Source of the DNA: Egibacteraceae bacterium
GTDB taxonomy: Bacteria; Actinomycetota; Nitriliruptoria; Euzebyales; Egibacteraceae
NCBI GenBank assembly: GCA_030446775.1
Contig: JAUJMQ010000003.1
Coordinates: forward strand, 62,001-126,000
Reading direction: 5' to 3'
Length of the DNA: 64,000 bases
Part shown: in pieces, positions 54,865 to 63,562 of the stretch
How positions within the stretch are numbered: the first letter of the stretch is position 1
Layout of the letters: each line of letters starts with the position of its first letter
Program-made: the position numbers and the translations under genes
The notes under the pieces: generated by a model
Told to the model about the DNA's origin: nothing
What the model saw: the letters and a program-made list of their open reading frames with translations, nothing else
Database searches by the model: none

Positions 54865-55308
54865 ATGGCCATCCTCGTCGACCCGGCGATCTGGCGCTGG
54901 CGGGGCCGGCGCTGGGCGCACCTCGTGAGCGACACGAGCCACGACGAGCTGCACGCGTTCGCCGAGCGGCTGGGGCTGCGCCGGGAGTGGTTCCAGGGTG
55001 ACCACTACGACGTCCCCGACGCGGTGCGCACCGAGGCGCTGCTGCTCGGGGCGGTCGCGACCCCGTCGGGCGAGCTCGTGCGGCGGCTGCGCGCGGCGGG
55101 GCTGCGGTGCCCCCCGGCGTGGTGCGGCGGGGAACGCCGCGGCCGGCGGGATGCCCGCCGGTGGCCAGGCGCCACGCAGCTCGCCGGGCGGGCCCGCCGG
55201 GTCGGCCGGGCGGGCGCCCGCCGGCGGTCAGGCGTAGCGCAGCTCGTCGGCCTCGGCGTCGGCCACGCCGACGTCGCAGGTCGGGCAGTACCAGCGGGCC
55301 TGCAGTGA
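54865..55308 (+). CDS. DUF4031 protein with low-complexity tail
   Basis: ATG 54865. Residues 1-90 match DUF4031: MAILVDPAIWRWRGRRWAHL, VSDTSHDELHAFAERLGLRR, WFQGDHYDVPDAVRTEALLL and ATPSGELVRRLRAAGLR. The family is short (about 90-100 residues) and of unknown function. The Arg/Gly-rich tail from about residue 95 overlaps the convergent regulator gene at 55228 and is probably not native or is out of frame after an indel. Divergent from the HD hydrolase by 21 bp. Confidence 0.85.
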   Translation: MAILVDPAIWRWRGRRWAHLVSDTSHDELHAFAERLGLRREWFQGDHYDVPDAVRTEALLLGAVATPSGELVRRLRAAGLRCPPAWCGGERRGRRDARRWPGATQLAGRARRVGRAGARRRSGVAQLVGLGVGHADVAGRAVPAGLQ

Positions 55309-55647
55309 CGTTCCGCACAGCGAGTGCGACGGCGGGGCGGCCTCGTCGCTGTGCGCCGCACCCCAGGCCGTCAGCAGCAGCAGCGCCCCGGCCAGCTCCG
55401 CCCCGGCCACCGTCAGCGCGTAGGCGTGGCGCGGCGGGCGGCGGGAGTACGGCTGCGCGACGACCAGGCCCTCGCGCTCGAGGTGCTTGAGCCGCTGGGA
55501 CAGGATGTTGGGAGCTATGCCGGCCACCGCGGCCTGCAGCTCGCCGAACCGACGCGGCCCGTCGAGCAGCGCCTCGACGACGAGCAGCGTCCAGCGGTCG
55601 CCCACGCGCTCCATCGCGGCGGCGAGCGGGGGCAGCAGATCGGCCAT
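55228..55647 (-). CDS. HxlR-type winged-helix regulator with C-terminal zinc ribbon
   Basis: 139 residues. HxlR fold: MERVGDRWTLLVVEALLDGP, RRFGELQAAVAGIAPNILSQ and RLKHLEREGLVVAQPYSRRP with PRHAYALTVAGAELA. A C-terminal ribbon (CGTSLQARWYCPTCDVGV) is common in actinobacterial members. HxlR regulators usually repress nearby redox or detoxification genes by binding dyad sites. It is divergent from the two HtrA-like genes, which are its likely targets. Confidence 0.9.
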   Translation of the reverse strand: MADLLPPLAAAMERVGDRWTLLVVEALLDGPRRFGELQAAVAGIAPNILSQRLKHLEREGLVVAQPYSRRPPRHAYALTVAGAELAGALLLLTAWGAAHSDEAAPPSHSLCGTSLQARWYCPTCDVGVADAEADELRYA

Positions 55648-55729
55648 CGCCTCCAGCCTAGAGGCGCTGCATCCTCAGGCAGAGGATAGTACATTGCAAG
55701 CCACTACCGTACGGACATGGAGTGCTGCC
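55648..55729. promoter_or_regulatory. promoter/operator region between HxlR-type gene and HtrA pair
   Basis: A dyad ATCCTC-AGGCA-GAGGAT lies at 55671-55687 and two GTAC half-sites lie at 55689-55692 and 55709-55712. TGTACTAT on the minus strand could be an extended -10 for the regulator gene. The dyad is well placed to be the operator of the HxlR-type protein; that assignment is inference. Confidence 0.5.
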
Positions 55730-56644
55730 ATGAACCTGCTCGAGGAGATCAGCGAGGCGACCCGGACTGTCACCGCGGCGGCCGGAGCGTCGGTCGTCGT
55801 CATCGGCCGCAACGGGCGCGGCGCCGGGATCGTGGTCGGCGAGGGCCGGGTGGTGACCAGCGCGCACAACCTTCGCGACCGCACCACCCAGGTGACGTTC
55901 GCCGACGGCCGCAGTGCCCAGGGCACGGTCGCGGGTGTCGACGCCGACGGCGATCTCGCCGTGCTCGACGTCGACACGAGCGGCACGAGCCCCGTCGAAT
56001 GGGGCGAGACGACCGCTGTGCGCCCCGGCAGCCCGGTGTTCGCTCTGGCCAATCCTGGCGCGCGCGGGCTGCGCGCCACCTTCGGTACGGTCTCCGCGGT
56101 CGACCAGACCTTCCGCGGGCCGCGCGGTCGGCGGGTGACCGGCGCGTTCGAGCACACCGCTCCCGCGGCCCGGGGCTCCTCCGGTGGCCCCGTCGTCGAC
56201 CCGCACGGCCGGCTGCTGGGGATCAACACGCACCGCCTCGGCGACGGCTTCTACCTCGCGCTGCCGGCCGACGCGGGCCTGCGAAGCCAGGTGGAGGCCC
56301 TCGCCCGCGGGGAGAGCCCGATCCGGCCGCGCCTGGGTGTGGGCCTGGCCCCCAGCGCGGTGGCGAACCGCCTGCGCCGTTCCGTCGGCCTGCCCGAGCG
56401 CGACGGCCTGCTCGTCCAGGCCGTGGAGGACGGCGCACCGGCCGACCGGGCGGGCATCCGGCCGGGGGACCTGCTCGTCGAGGTCGCCGGCGCGCCGCTG
56501 GCACGGGCCGACGACCTGCTCGACGCCGTGGAGGCATCCGAGCGGGGCGCCACGTTGGCGCTCACGGTGGTGCGCGGCGTCGAGGAGCGGGCCGTGTCCG
56601 TGCGCTTCGACGACGACGGCGGCGGGACGGAGGGTTCGGTGTGA
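55730..56644 (+). CDS. HtrA-like trypsin/PDZ serine protease, first copy
   Basis: 304 residues from ATG 55730. A trypsin-like domain with His46 (VVTSAHNLRD), Asp75 (DGDLAVLD) and Ser151 (ARGSSGGPVV) is followed by one PDZ (LGVGLAPSAVANRLR ... GLLVQAVEDGAPADRAGIRP). There is no signal peptide or membrane anchor, which is unusual because HtrA proteases normally act outside the cytoplasm. The next gene starts inside its stop codon, so they are translationally coupled and probably work together. Confidence 0.88.
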   Translation: MNLLEEISEATRTVTAAAGASVVVIGRNGRGAGIVVGEGRVVTSAHNLRDRTTQVTFADGRSAQGTVAGVDADGDLAVLDVDTSGTSPVEWGETTAVRPGSPVFALANPGARGLRATFGTVSAVDQTFRGPRGRRVTGAFEHTAPAARGSSGGPVVDPHGRLLGINTHRLGDGFYLALPADAGLRSQVEALARGESPIRPRLGVGLAPSAVANRLRRSVGLPERDGLLVQAVEDGAPADRAGIRPGDLLVEVAGAPLARADDLLDAVEASERGATLALTVVRGVEERAVSVRFDDDGGGTEGSV

Positions 56645-57608
56645 CCGCCGTGGACCTCCGGCCCACGGTGGCGCTGGACGCCTACTCGCAGGTCGTCACC
56701 GCTGTCGCCCGCCGGCTGCTGGGGTCGGTGGCGAGCCTGCGGGTGACCGCCCCGGTGCCCGGCGGCCGCCGGACGGCCGGCACCGGATCGGCGTTCGTCG
56801 TGTCGGGCGACGGGCTGCTGGCCACCTCCGCGCACGTCGTCGCCGCCGGCGACGGCGGTGTCGCGACGTTCTCAGACGGACGCGCCGTCGACTTCGAGGT
56901 CATCGGCACCGACCGGCTCAGCGACCTCGCGGTGGTCCGTGCGCGGGCGTCGGACCTGGACGCCGCCGAGCTCGGCGACGCCGACGACCTCGTCGTCGGG
57001 CAGCTCGTCGTCGCGATCGGTAGCCCCCTGGGCTACGCGGGATCGGTCAGCGCGGGCGTCGTCAGCGCCCTCGGACGCTCGTTCGCGTCGCGCGACGGCG
57101 CGAACGCGCGCCTGGTCGAGAACGTCATCCAGACCGACGCCGCCCTGCACCCGGGCAACTCCGGCGGGGCGCTGGCCGACGGTGACGGTCGTGTCGTGGG
57201 GGTCAACACCGCCGTCGTGGGGCCGGGGATCGGGCAGGGCCTCGGGCTGGCCGTCCCGATCAACGCGACGACCCGCGCGATCGTCGCGGCGCTCATCGGC
57301 GATGGGCGCGTCCGGCGAGCGTACCTGGGCATCGCCGGCGGCACGCGACCGCTGCCTCCACGCGCGGCCGCGGCGACCGGCCGCACCGAAGGCGTCGAGG
57401 TGACGACGGTCGTCGCAGGCAGCCCCGCGGATGTGGGCGGCCTGCGGCCCGAGGACGTGATCCTGGACCTCGACGGCGAACCGGTGCACGCCGTCGGCGA
57501 CCTGCAGCGGCTCATGGATGCCCGGCGGATCGACCGGGACGTGCGTGACCGGGTGCTGCGGGCGGCGGCGAGACGACGATGACGGTGCACCTCCGCGAGC
57601 TGCGCTGA
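56641..57608 (+). CDS. HtrA-like trypsin/PDZ serine protease, second copy
   Basis: GTG 56641 overlaps the previous TGA by 4 bp. Catalytic His65 (LLATSAHVVAAG), Asp95 (DRLSDLAVVRAR) and Ser174 (LHPGNSGGALAD) are intact, and one PDZ follows (YLGIAGGTRPLPPRAAAATG, VVAGSPADVGGLRPEDVILD). The annotated frame stops at 57582, but breaks near 57545-57575 restore the family tail ETTMTVHLRELR with stop at 57606-57608. It too lacks a signal peptide or TM segment. Confidence 0.88.
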
Positions 57609-57632
57609 CCCTGCCGTCAGGTGGCGGCCAGG

Positions 57633-58473
57633 TCAGTCGACGCGGTCGACGTCGGCCCAGCGCGCCTGCACCCCGCAGTACACGCCGTACGTGAACAGGC
57701 CGATCGCCACGACGCCGAGCAGCCACGGCCCGTAGGGCTGGGCGGTCAGCCGCTGGAGCGCCCCGTCGAGCCCGTGGCCTGCCGCGGCTGGGACTCCAGC
57801 GCCGCCTTGACGACGAAGAAGCCCAGCAGGCAGAACACGGCGCCCCAGGCCACCAGGCCGGCGACGCCGATCCGGGTCGCCCAGGTGCGCTGACCCGGCG
57901 TCATCCGCGCTGTCCGGAGCTCCTCCAGGAACCGCTTGCTCACGCCCTTGTACCCCTGGTACAGCCCGACGCCGACGACCGCCAGGCCGACGCCGACGAC
58001 GAGCGCGACACCGAGGGGCAGCTGCAGCACCCGCGCCGTCAGTGACGACTCGGAGGGCGAACCACCCGACCCGCCGCCGGAGCCCATGAGCAGCCGCAGG
58101 GTCGCGGCGAACAGCGAGCCGTAGACGACGGCACGCAGCAGGCAGCTCCCGCGCTTGGCCCACGCCTCGGCCCGGCTGTCCTCGCCATGGTGCCCGAACA
58201 CCTGCGACAGTCGCCACAGCGCGTAGGCGAGCAGGCCGACGGCGAGCACGGCGAGCAGCACCTTGCCGAACGGCTGCTGGGCGACGGTGCGCAGGGCGCC
58301 CTGCTGGCTGGCGCTGCTGGCGAGAGCGAGCTGCAGCGCAAGGAACCCGATGACGGCGTAGAGCACCTTGGCCGCGAGTCCGGCCTGGCCCAGGCGCGGC
58401 CGGGGCCGGCGGCCGCCGACCTCGCAGCGGCCCCCGCGTCCGCGGCGCTGTCGATCCCACCGGCTCTGCTCAT
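57633..58473 (-). CDS. DUF1206 membrane protein, frameshifted
   Basis: ATG 58473 (MSRAGGIDSAADAGAA). After a break near 58430 the family body follows: GQAGLAAKVLYAVIGFLALQ, ALRTVAQQPFGKVLLAVLAV and GLLAYALWRLSQVFG. LRAVVYGSLFAATLRLLMG, KRFLEELRTARMTPGQRTWA and TRIGVAGLVAWGAVFCLLGF continue it. A second break near 57780 leads to LQRLTAQPYGPWLLGVVAIG and the family end. Six predicted TM segments in three repeats; function unknown. Confidence 0.85.
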
Positions 58474-58651
58474 CGGCGTCCAGCCCCTCAGGGCGCCGGC
58501 CACCCCGCATGCGCCCGGGATGATCGTGCCACGGGACAGGGTCGGCTGCGCGTCGGTGCGCGCTGCGTGCCCGGCGCCCCGGCCGTCGGCCGGCGCCGCG
58601 GTCGCCGGCGCGATGACGCCGGCCCGGCCACGACACGGGCCGCGGTGCGGG

Positions 58652-59650
58652 TCATGGTCCCGGCGCGGCCCGCAGATGGGCGCGCAGCCGTGCCATCCCC
58701 TCGTCGACCGACACCCGCGGTGCGTAGCCGAGGTCGCGCCGGGCCGCGCCCAGGTCGAACCAGTGCGCGGTTGCGAGCTGCCGGGCGAGGAAGCGGGTCA
58801 TCGGCGGCTCGTCGTCGCGGTGCAGCGCCCGGTACGCCGTCTCGGCGGCCGCGCCGAGGATGTAGGCCACGGGGAACGGGATGCTCGCGGTCACCGGTGG
58901 CAGGCCGGCGGCGTCGAGGATGCGGTTCACGAGCTCGGCGACGGGCAGCGGCTCGCCCGCGGACACGAAGTAGGCGCGCCCTGCCGGCGCGGCGCCGGGC
59001 GCCAGACGGTCGGCGGCGAGCAGGTGCGCCGTGGCGGCGTCGTCGACGTATGTCGTGTCGACCACGGCGGCACCGCCGGCGACGAGCCGCAGCCGGCCGG
59101 CGCGGGCACGCGCGAGGATCCCCGGCACGAGGTTCGTGTCGCCCGGGCCCCACACGAGATGGGGCCGCAGCGCCACCGTCGCCAGGTCCGGGCCGTTCGC
59201 GGCGAGCACCAGCCGCTCGGCGACGGCCTTCGTCCGCGGGTACGCGGCCGGATAGGAGCGGGCATACGGCAACGCTTCGGTGCCGCCGGCGATGGGGCGC
59301 CCGGCGTGGACGACGCTGGGGGTGCTCGTGTGCACCAGACGGCCGACGCCGTGGCGCCGGCAGGCGGTGACGACGGTGCGGGTCCCCTCGACGTTCGTGT
59401 GCTCGTACGCGCCCGGTGGCCCGCCGACCCCTGCCTTCCCGGCGACGTGGAAGACGACGTCGACGCCTCGCACCGCCGCGCCGACCGCAGCGGGATCGGT
59501 GATGTCGCCGCGCAGGGCGGACACGCCTCGCGCCGCGAGATGGGGGGCGCCGCTGCGGTTGAGGGTGCGGACGTCGTCGCCGCGCGCCAGCAGCAGGCCG
59601 GCCACGGCGCCGCCGAGGAACCCTCCTCCCCCGGTGACGAGCGCCTTCAC
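58652..59650 (-). CDS. oleD: 2-alkyl-3-oxoalkanoate reductase OleD
   Basis: 332 residues from GTG 59650, which overlaps the OleC stop by 4 bp. Extended SDR with NADPH-binding VKALVTGGGGFLGGAVAGLL, HVAGKAGVGGPPGAYEHTNV, active-site VHTSTPSVVHAGRP, YPRTKAVAERLVLAANGP and ALRPHLVWGPGDTNLVPGIL. OleD reduces the OleA product to a beta-hydroxy acid with NADPH for OleC. Assignment rests mainly on the ole gene order. Confidence 0.9.
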   Translation of the reverse strand: MKALVTGGGGFLGGAVAGLLLARGDDVRTLNRSGAPHLAARGVSALRGDITDPAAVGAAVRGVDVVFHVAGKAGVGGPPGAYEHTNVEGTRTVVTACRRHGVGRLVHTSTPSVVHAGRPIAGGTEALPYARSYPAAYPRTKAVAERLVLAANGPDLATVALRPHLVWGPGDTNLVPGILARARAGRLRLVAGGAAVVDTTYVDDAATAHLLAADRLAPGAAPAGRAYFVSAGEPLPVAELVNRILDAAGLPPVTASIPFPVAYILGAAAETAYRALHRDDEPPMTRFLARQLATAHWFDLGAARRDLGYAPRVSVDEGMARLRAHLRAAPGP

Positions 59651-61326
59651 CGCAGCCGCCGCGCCGCCCAGCGGGCGAGTGCGGGACGGTCGATCTTGGC
59701 GTTGTGGCGGATGTCGACGGGAAAGCCGGGGTGGTACAGCACCGCGTTGACCGGGCGGCTGGCGGGGGCGGTGCCGGCGAGATGGAGCAGCTCGGCGGTC
59801 AGCGCGGCGCTCGCCCGCTGCCCCGGCTCGAGCTCGACGCAGGCCACGGGGCGCTGGCGGCCTGGCGGGCCGATGCCGACCAGCGCGGAGCGGCGCACGG
59901 CCGGGTGGCCGTTGAACACGGCCTCGCAGGGCACGGGGTACAGCGTGCCGGCGGCGGTGGTGACCCGGTGGGCCTTGCGCCCGCAGAACCACAGCCGCCC
60001 GCGCTCGTCGCGGTAGGCGACATCGCCCATGCGGTGCGCGACCCGGTCGTCCCAGTCCAGCTTGGCCGCCGCGGTCGCCGCCGGCCGCCGCGCATAGGAC
60101 GCCGTCACCACGGGGCCGCGCACGACGACCTCCCCCACGGCGCCGTCGGGCACGAGAAGGTCCGGCGACAGGCGGCGGTGCGGAGCGTCGGTGACCTCGA
60201 TCAGCGCGACGTCGACGCCGGGCACAGGACGGCCGACGCAGATGCCGGTGGCGTCGTCGGCGAGGATCTCGTCGCTGCCGATGGAGGTCACCGGCAGGGC
60301 CTCGGTGGCGCCGTAGGGGGTGAACACCTGCGCGCCCGGCCCGAGCAGCCGCAGGAAGCGCCGCTGCACGGCGGGTGCGACGGGGGCGCCGGCCGACACG
60401 ACGGTCCGCAGGGTCGGCATGCTGCCGTCGGCGGCACCGCAGCGCCCGACGGTGTCCAGCAGCGCCGGTGAGCCGAACATGAACGTCGCGGCGAACGTGT
60501 TCGCCGCGTCGAGGATGCGGGCGGGGTCGACACGCGCGGGGCGGGACGGGTCCATCCGCGGCACGACGGTGGTCATGCCCAGCGGCGGACCGAACAGCGC
60601 GAACGGCGGAAACGTCGCGAGGCTCACGTCGCCTCCACCCAGGCCGTACAGCTCGCGCAGCAGCCGCGACTGTGCCAGGAACTGGCCGTGGCGGTACTCC
60701 ACCCCCTTCGGGGGTCCGGTGCTGCCGGAGGTGAACAGCACGGCGGCGGGAGCCCCGAGGTCGGGCGGCGGCGGCCGGAACGGCAGGAGCTCGCGACCTC
60801 GCCGCTCGACGTCGCGCAGGGTCGGCCCGGCGCCGGGCAGGCGGAGACCGACGCTCACGCGGATGCGGGCGCCGGGGCACCAGCGCAGCGCCGCTCTGGC
60901 GGCGTGCGCCCTGGGTACTCCGATGAACGCCGCCGGCGCCATCTCGCCGAGGCATGCGCCGAGGTTGCGGGCGCCGATCCCCGGGTCGACGAGCACCGGC
61001 ACGGCCCCCGCCCGCAGCAGTGCGAACGCGAGCGCGAAGAAGTCCTCGCCGGGTGGCACGAGCAGCGCGGTCAGCACTCCGGGTCCGACGCCGGCGGCGG
61101 TCAGTCCGGCCGCGAGCGCGTCGCAGCGGCGGTCGAGCTGGGCGAACGTGGTCCGGCGGTAGCCCGCCGCACCGGCACGGTGGCGCCTGCCGCGGGGCAG
61201 CCAGGTGGCCAGGCGGTCGGGGTGGTCGCGGGCGGCGGCGGCGAGCAGCTCGGCGAGCGTCCGCACCGGCGACGCCGGCGACGCCGGCGTCGGGGCCGCC
61301 CCTGCGGCGCCAGCGGGCGCCCTCAC
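59647..61326 (-). CDS. oleC: olefin beta-lactone synthetase OleC
   Basis: 559 residues. The AMP-forming acyl synthetase fold has P-loop-like VLFTSGSTGPPKGVEYRHGQ, the OleC-characteristic PFALFGPPLGMTTVVPRMDP and TPYGATEALPVTSIGSDEIL. LWFCGRKAHRVTTAAGTLYP and the C-terminal Lys in FPVDIRHNAKIDRPAL complete it. OleC adenylates the beta-hydroxy acid and closes it to a beta-lactone. It starts 147 bp downstream of oleB and overlaps oleD by 4 bp. Confidence 0.93.
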   Translation of the reverse strand: MRAPAGAAGAAPTPASPASPVRTLAELLAAAARDHPDRLATWLPRGRRHRAGAAGYRRTTFAQLDRRCDALAAGLTAAGVGPGVLTALLVPPGEDFFALAFALLRAGAVPVLVDPGIGARNLGACLGEMAPAAFIGVPRAHAARAALRWCPGARIRVSVGLRLPGAGPTLRDVERRGRELLPFRPPPPDLGAPAAVLFTSGSTGPPKGVEYRHGQFLAQSRLLRELYGLGGGDVSLATFPPFALFGPPLGMTTVVPRMDPSRPARVDPARILDAANTFAATFMFGSPALLDTVGRCGAADGSMPTLRTVVSAGAPVAPAVQRRFLRLLGPGAQVFTPYGATEALPVTSIGSDEILADDATGICVGRPVPGVDVALIEVTDAPHRRLSPDLLVPDGAVGEVVVRGPVVTASYARRPAATAAAKLDWDDRVAHRMGDVAYRDERGRLWFCGRKAHRVTTAAGTLYPVPCEAVFNGHPAVRRSALVGIGPPGRQRPVACVELEPGQRASAALTAELLHLAGTAPASRPVNAVLYHPGFPVDIRHNAKIDRPALARWAARRLR

Positions 61327-61473
61327 GGCCAGCGCGGCCTCGGCCGGCGGCGCGGCACCCGGCCGGGTGCAGTTGCGGGCGTCTGCGCTCGAAGCTGCAC
61401 CCGCTGTGGGTGGAGGGCGTCTTTGGGGCCCAAGCTCGTGCCCGTCACGACCGGGCCGCCGCCGCGGTGCGGG

Positions 61474-62339
61474 TCAAAACTCCCGGATCACCGGCAGGAC
61501 CTCCTCGCCGGCGTCTTCGAGCAGGTAGTGGCCGGCGTCGAAGGCGCACACCTCGGCGTCCGGGAAGCGGCGCTGCCACTGCTGGAGAAAGTCGGCGTCG
61601 AACACGGGTCGCGCCGCGCCCAGCACAGCAGCATCGGGACGTCGCGCAGCCGCGGCAGGCCCGTGGCGATCCGGCTGACCGTGCCGTAGGAGCGGTCCGA
61701 CGGGCGCAGCGGGATGTCCTTGACGAACTCCGCGACGGCGACCCGGTGCGCCCAGCTGTCGTACGGGGCCAGGTAGGCCCGCCGGACCGCCGGCGGCAGC
61801 GGTCCGCGGGTGACGGCCGCCCGGGCGGCGCCCCGCGCGAAGGCGTTTCCCCCCCGCACGGCGAGCTCGCCGAGCGGCCAGGAGCGGGCCAGCCGCAGCG
61901 CCGCGGGAAGCCGCTTGCCCGGCGGCAGGTGGAACGCGGCGGTGTTGAGCACCACGAGCGCCGCCACCCGCTCGGGGTGCGCCACCGCCCAGCCCATCCC
62001 GATGGCGCCGCCCCAGTCATGGACGACGAGGGTGACGGGGTCGTCCAGGTCGAGGCCGTCCACGACGGCCGACAGGTCGGCGACCCGGCGGGCGAGGGTG
62101 TAGGGGTAGCGCTTCTTGGGGGGCTTGTCCGACGGTCCGCAGCCGATGTGGTCCACGGCGATGACCCGGTGGTCGCGGCGCAGGTCGGCGACGAGGTCGC
62201 GGTAGTACAGCGACCAGGTGGGGTTGCCGTGCACCGCGACGACGGGCGGGCCCGAGCCCTCGTCGACGTAGTGGTACTGCAAGCCGCCGACGTCGGCGAA
62301 CCGGGAGCGGAAGGGGTACAGCCCGGGCGGCAGGCGCAC
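61474..62339 (-). CDS. oleB: beta-lactone decarboxylase OleB (haloalkane-dehalogenase fold), one frameshift
   Basis: GTG 62339. Alpha/beta-hydrolase with PPVVAVHGNPTWSLYYRDLV, nucleophile Asp in LVVHDWGGAIGMGWAVAHPE and LNTAAFHLPPGKRLPAALRL typical of OleB. A break near 61600 disrupts the end; the alternate frame gives VFDADFLQQWQRRFPDAEVC, the catalytic His in AFDAGHYLLEDAGEEVLPVI and stop TGA at 61474-61476. OleB expels CO2 from the beta-lactone to give the cis-olefin. Confidence 0.9.
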
Positions 62340-62344
62340 GGCTG

Positions 62345-63400
62345 CTACCAGATCACCTCGGCGGCGGCCGTGTTCACGCCGCTGCCCACGCCCATGAGGA
62401 TCAGACGGTCGCCGACGTTCAGCCGCCCGTCCTGGGCGCACTTGGACACGACCATGGGGACCGAGGCGGGCCCGATGTTGCCGAAGCGGGGGAAGATCAA
62501 CGGCATCTTCTTCTCGTCCACGCCGAGCGTGTCGCACACCGCCTTCGTGTGGACACGACTGATCTGGTGCAGCGCGTACATGTCGACGGTGTCCTCGGGC
62601 CACTCGAACGTCGACGCCGCCTCCTTCCAGGTCCGCGCGGCGAGCTCGAGCCCGGCCAGCAGCAGGCCCTTGGTGTCGGTGCGCATCTCGTCGACCTGCC
62701 CGGTGCACAGCAGCGCGTGCTCGGTGGCCGCGCGGCTCAGCCCGCCGAGGAAGCGGTGCCCGCCGGCGACGAGGTCGGCGCGCGACAGCAGCATCGCCAC
62801 GGCACCCGAGCCGATCGTCAGGGTGGCGAACTGCTCGCGGAACATCACCTCGTCGGCCCCCTCGCCCAGCAGCCGCGCGATCGTCTGCTCCACGGCGTAG
62901 CGGCTGCCCTCGGCGTTGACGACGAGCCCGTGGTCGATCTCACCCCGCTCGATCATCGCCGCGGCGATGTTCATGCCGTTGATGAAGCCCAGGCAGGCGT
63001 TGCCCACGTCGAAGTTCCCGCACTCGTAGGGCAGCCCGAGGTTGCCGTGGACGATGCTCGCGACCGACGGCTCGATGAAGTCGCGGCTGACCGAGGTGTT
63101 GATCAGCACGCCGATGTCGTCGCGCCGCACGTCGCTGCCGGCGAGCAGGACCTCGGCGGCGTGGCTGGCCGCGGAGCTGGGCTGCTTGCCGACCTCCCAG
63201 AAGCGCCGCTCGACGATGCCGGCGAGCCCCTCGAGCAGCCCTGGGCGTACCCCCAGGCGTTGCAGGGTCGGCTCCAGCTGCGCCTCGATCGAGGCTGACG
63301 TGATGACGTGCGGAGCATCGACGTGCGCGACGCCGCTGATGACGACGTCGCGGTAGCGCTGCGTTGCTCTGACCAAGGTCGGCTCTCCGCTTGCGGTCAC
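62345..63400 (-). CDS. oleA: acyl-CoA head-to-head condensing thiolase OleA
   Basis: About 351 residues from GTG 63400; longer starts to 63463 are possible. Thiolase/KASIII fold with nucleophile Cys136 (DVGNACLGFING), Glu110 (SRDFIEPSVA, the OleA general base), His in MYALHQISRVHTKAVCDTLG and Asn in FPRFGNIGPASVP. OleA condenses two fatty acyl-CoAs into a 2-alkyl-3-keto acid. Its stop is five bases before the oleB start. First gene of the oleABCD operon. Confidence 0.94.
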   Translation of the reverse strand: MTASGEPTLVRATQRYRDVVISGVAHVDAPHVITSASIEAQLEPTLQRLGVRPGLLEGLAGIVERRFWEVGKQPSSAASHAAEVLLAGSDVRRDDIGVLINTSVSRDFIEPSVASIVHGNLGLPYECGNFDVGNACLGFINGMNIAAAMIERGEIDHGLVVNAEGSRYAVEQTIARLLGEGADEVMFREQFATLTIGSGAVAMLLSRADLVAGGHRFLGGLSRAATEHALLCTGQVDEMRTDTKGLLLAGLELAARTWKEAASTFEWPEDTVDMYALHQISRVHTKAVCDTLGVDEKKMPLIFPRFGNIGPASVPMVVSKCAQDGRLNVGDRLILMGVGSGVNTAAAEVIW

Positions 63401-63562
63401 GCGGCTCGCCGACCAGCGGGAGCCAGGAACACATAGACGCTCAATCCTATGTCCAGGGGTCACCGTCGCGGTCCCGGCGTAAACAGCCGGACCGGCCGCC
63501 GGGGTGCCGGGTGGTCACTACGGTTCACCGTGGGCCGGCTGTCAGGGATCGCAGGAGTGGCG

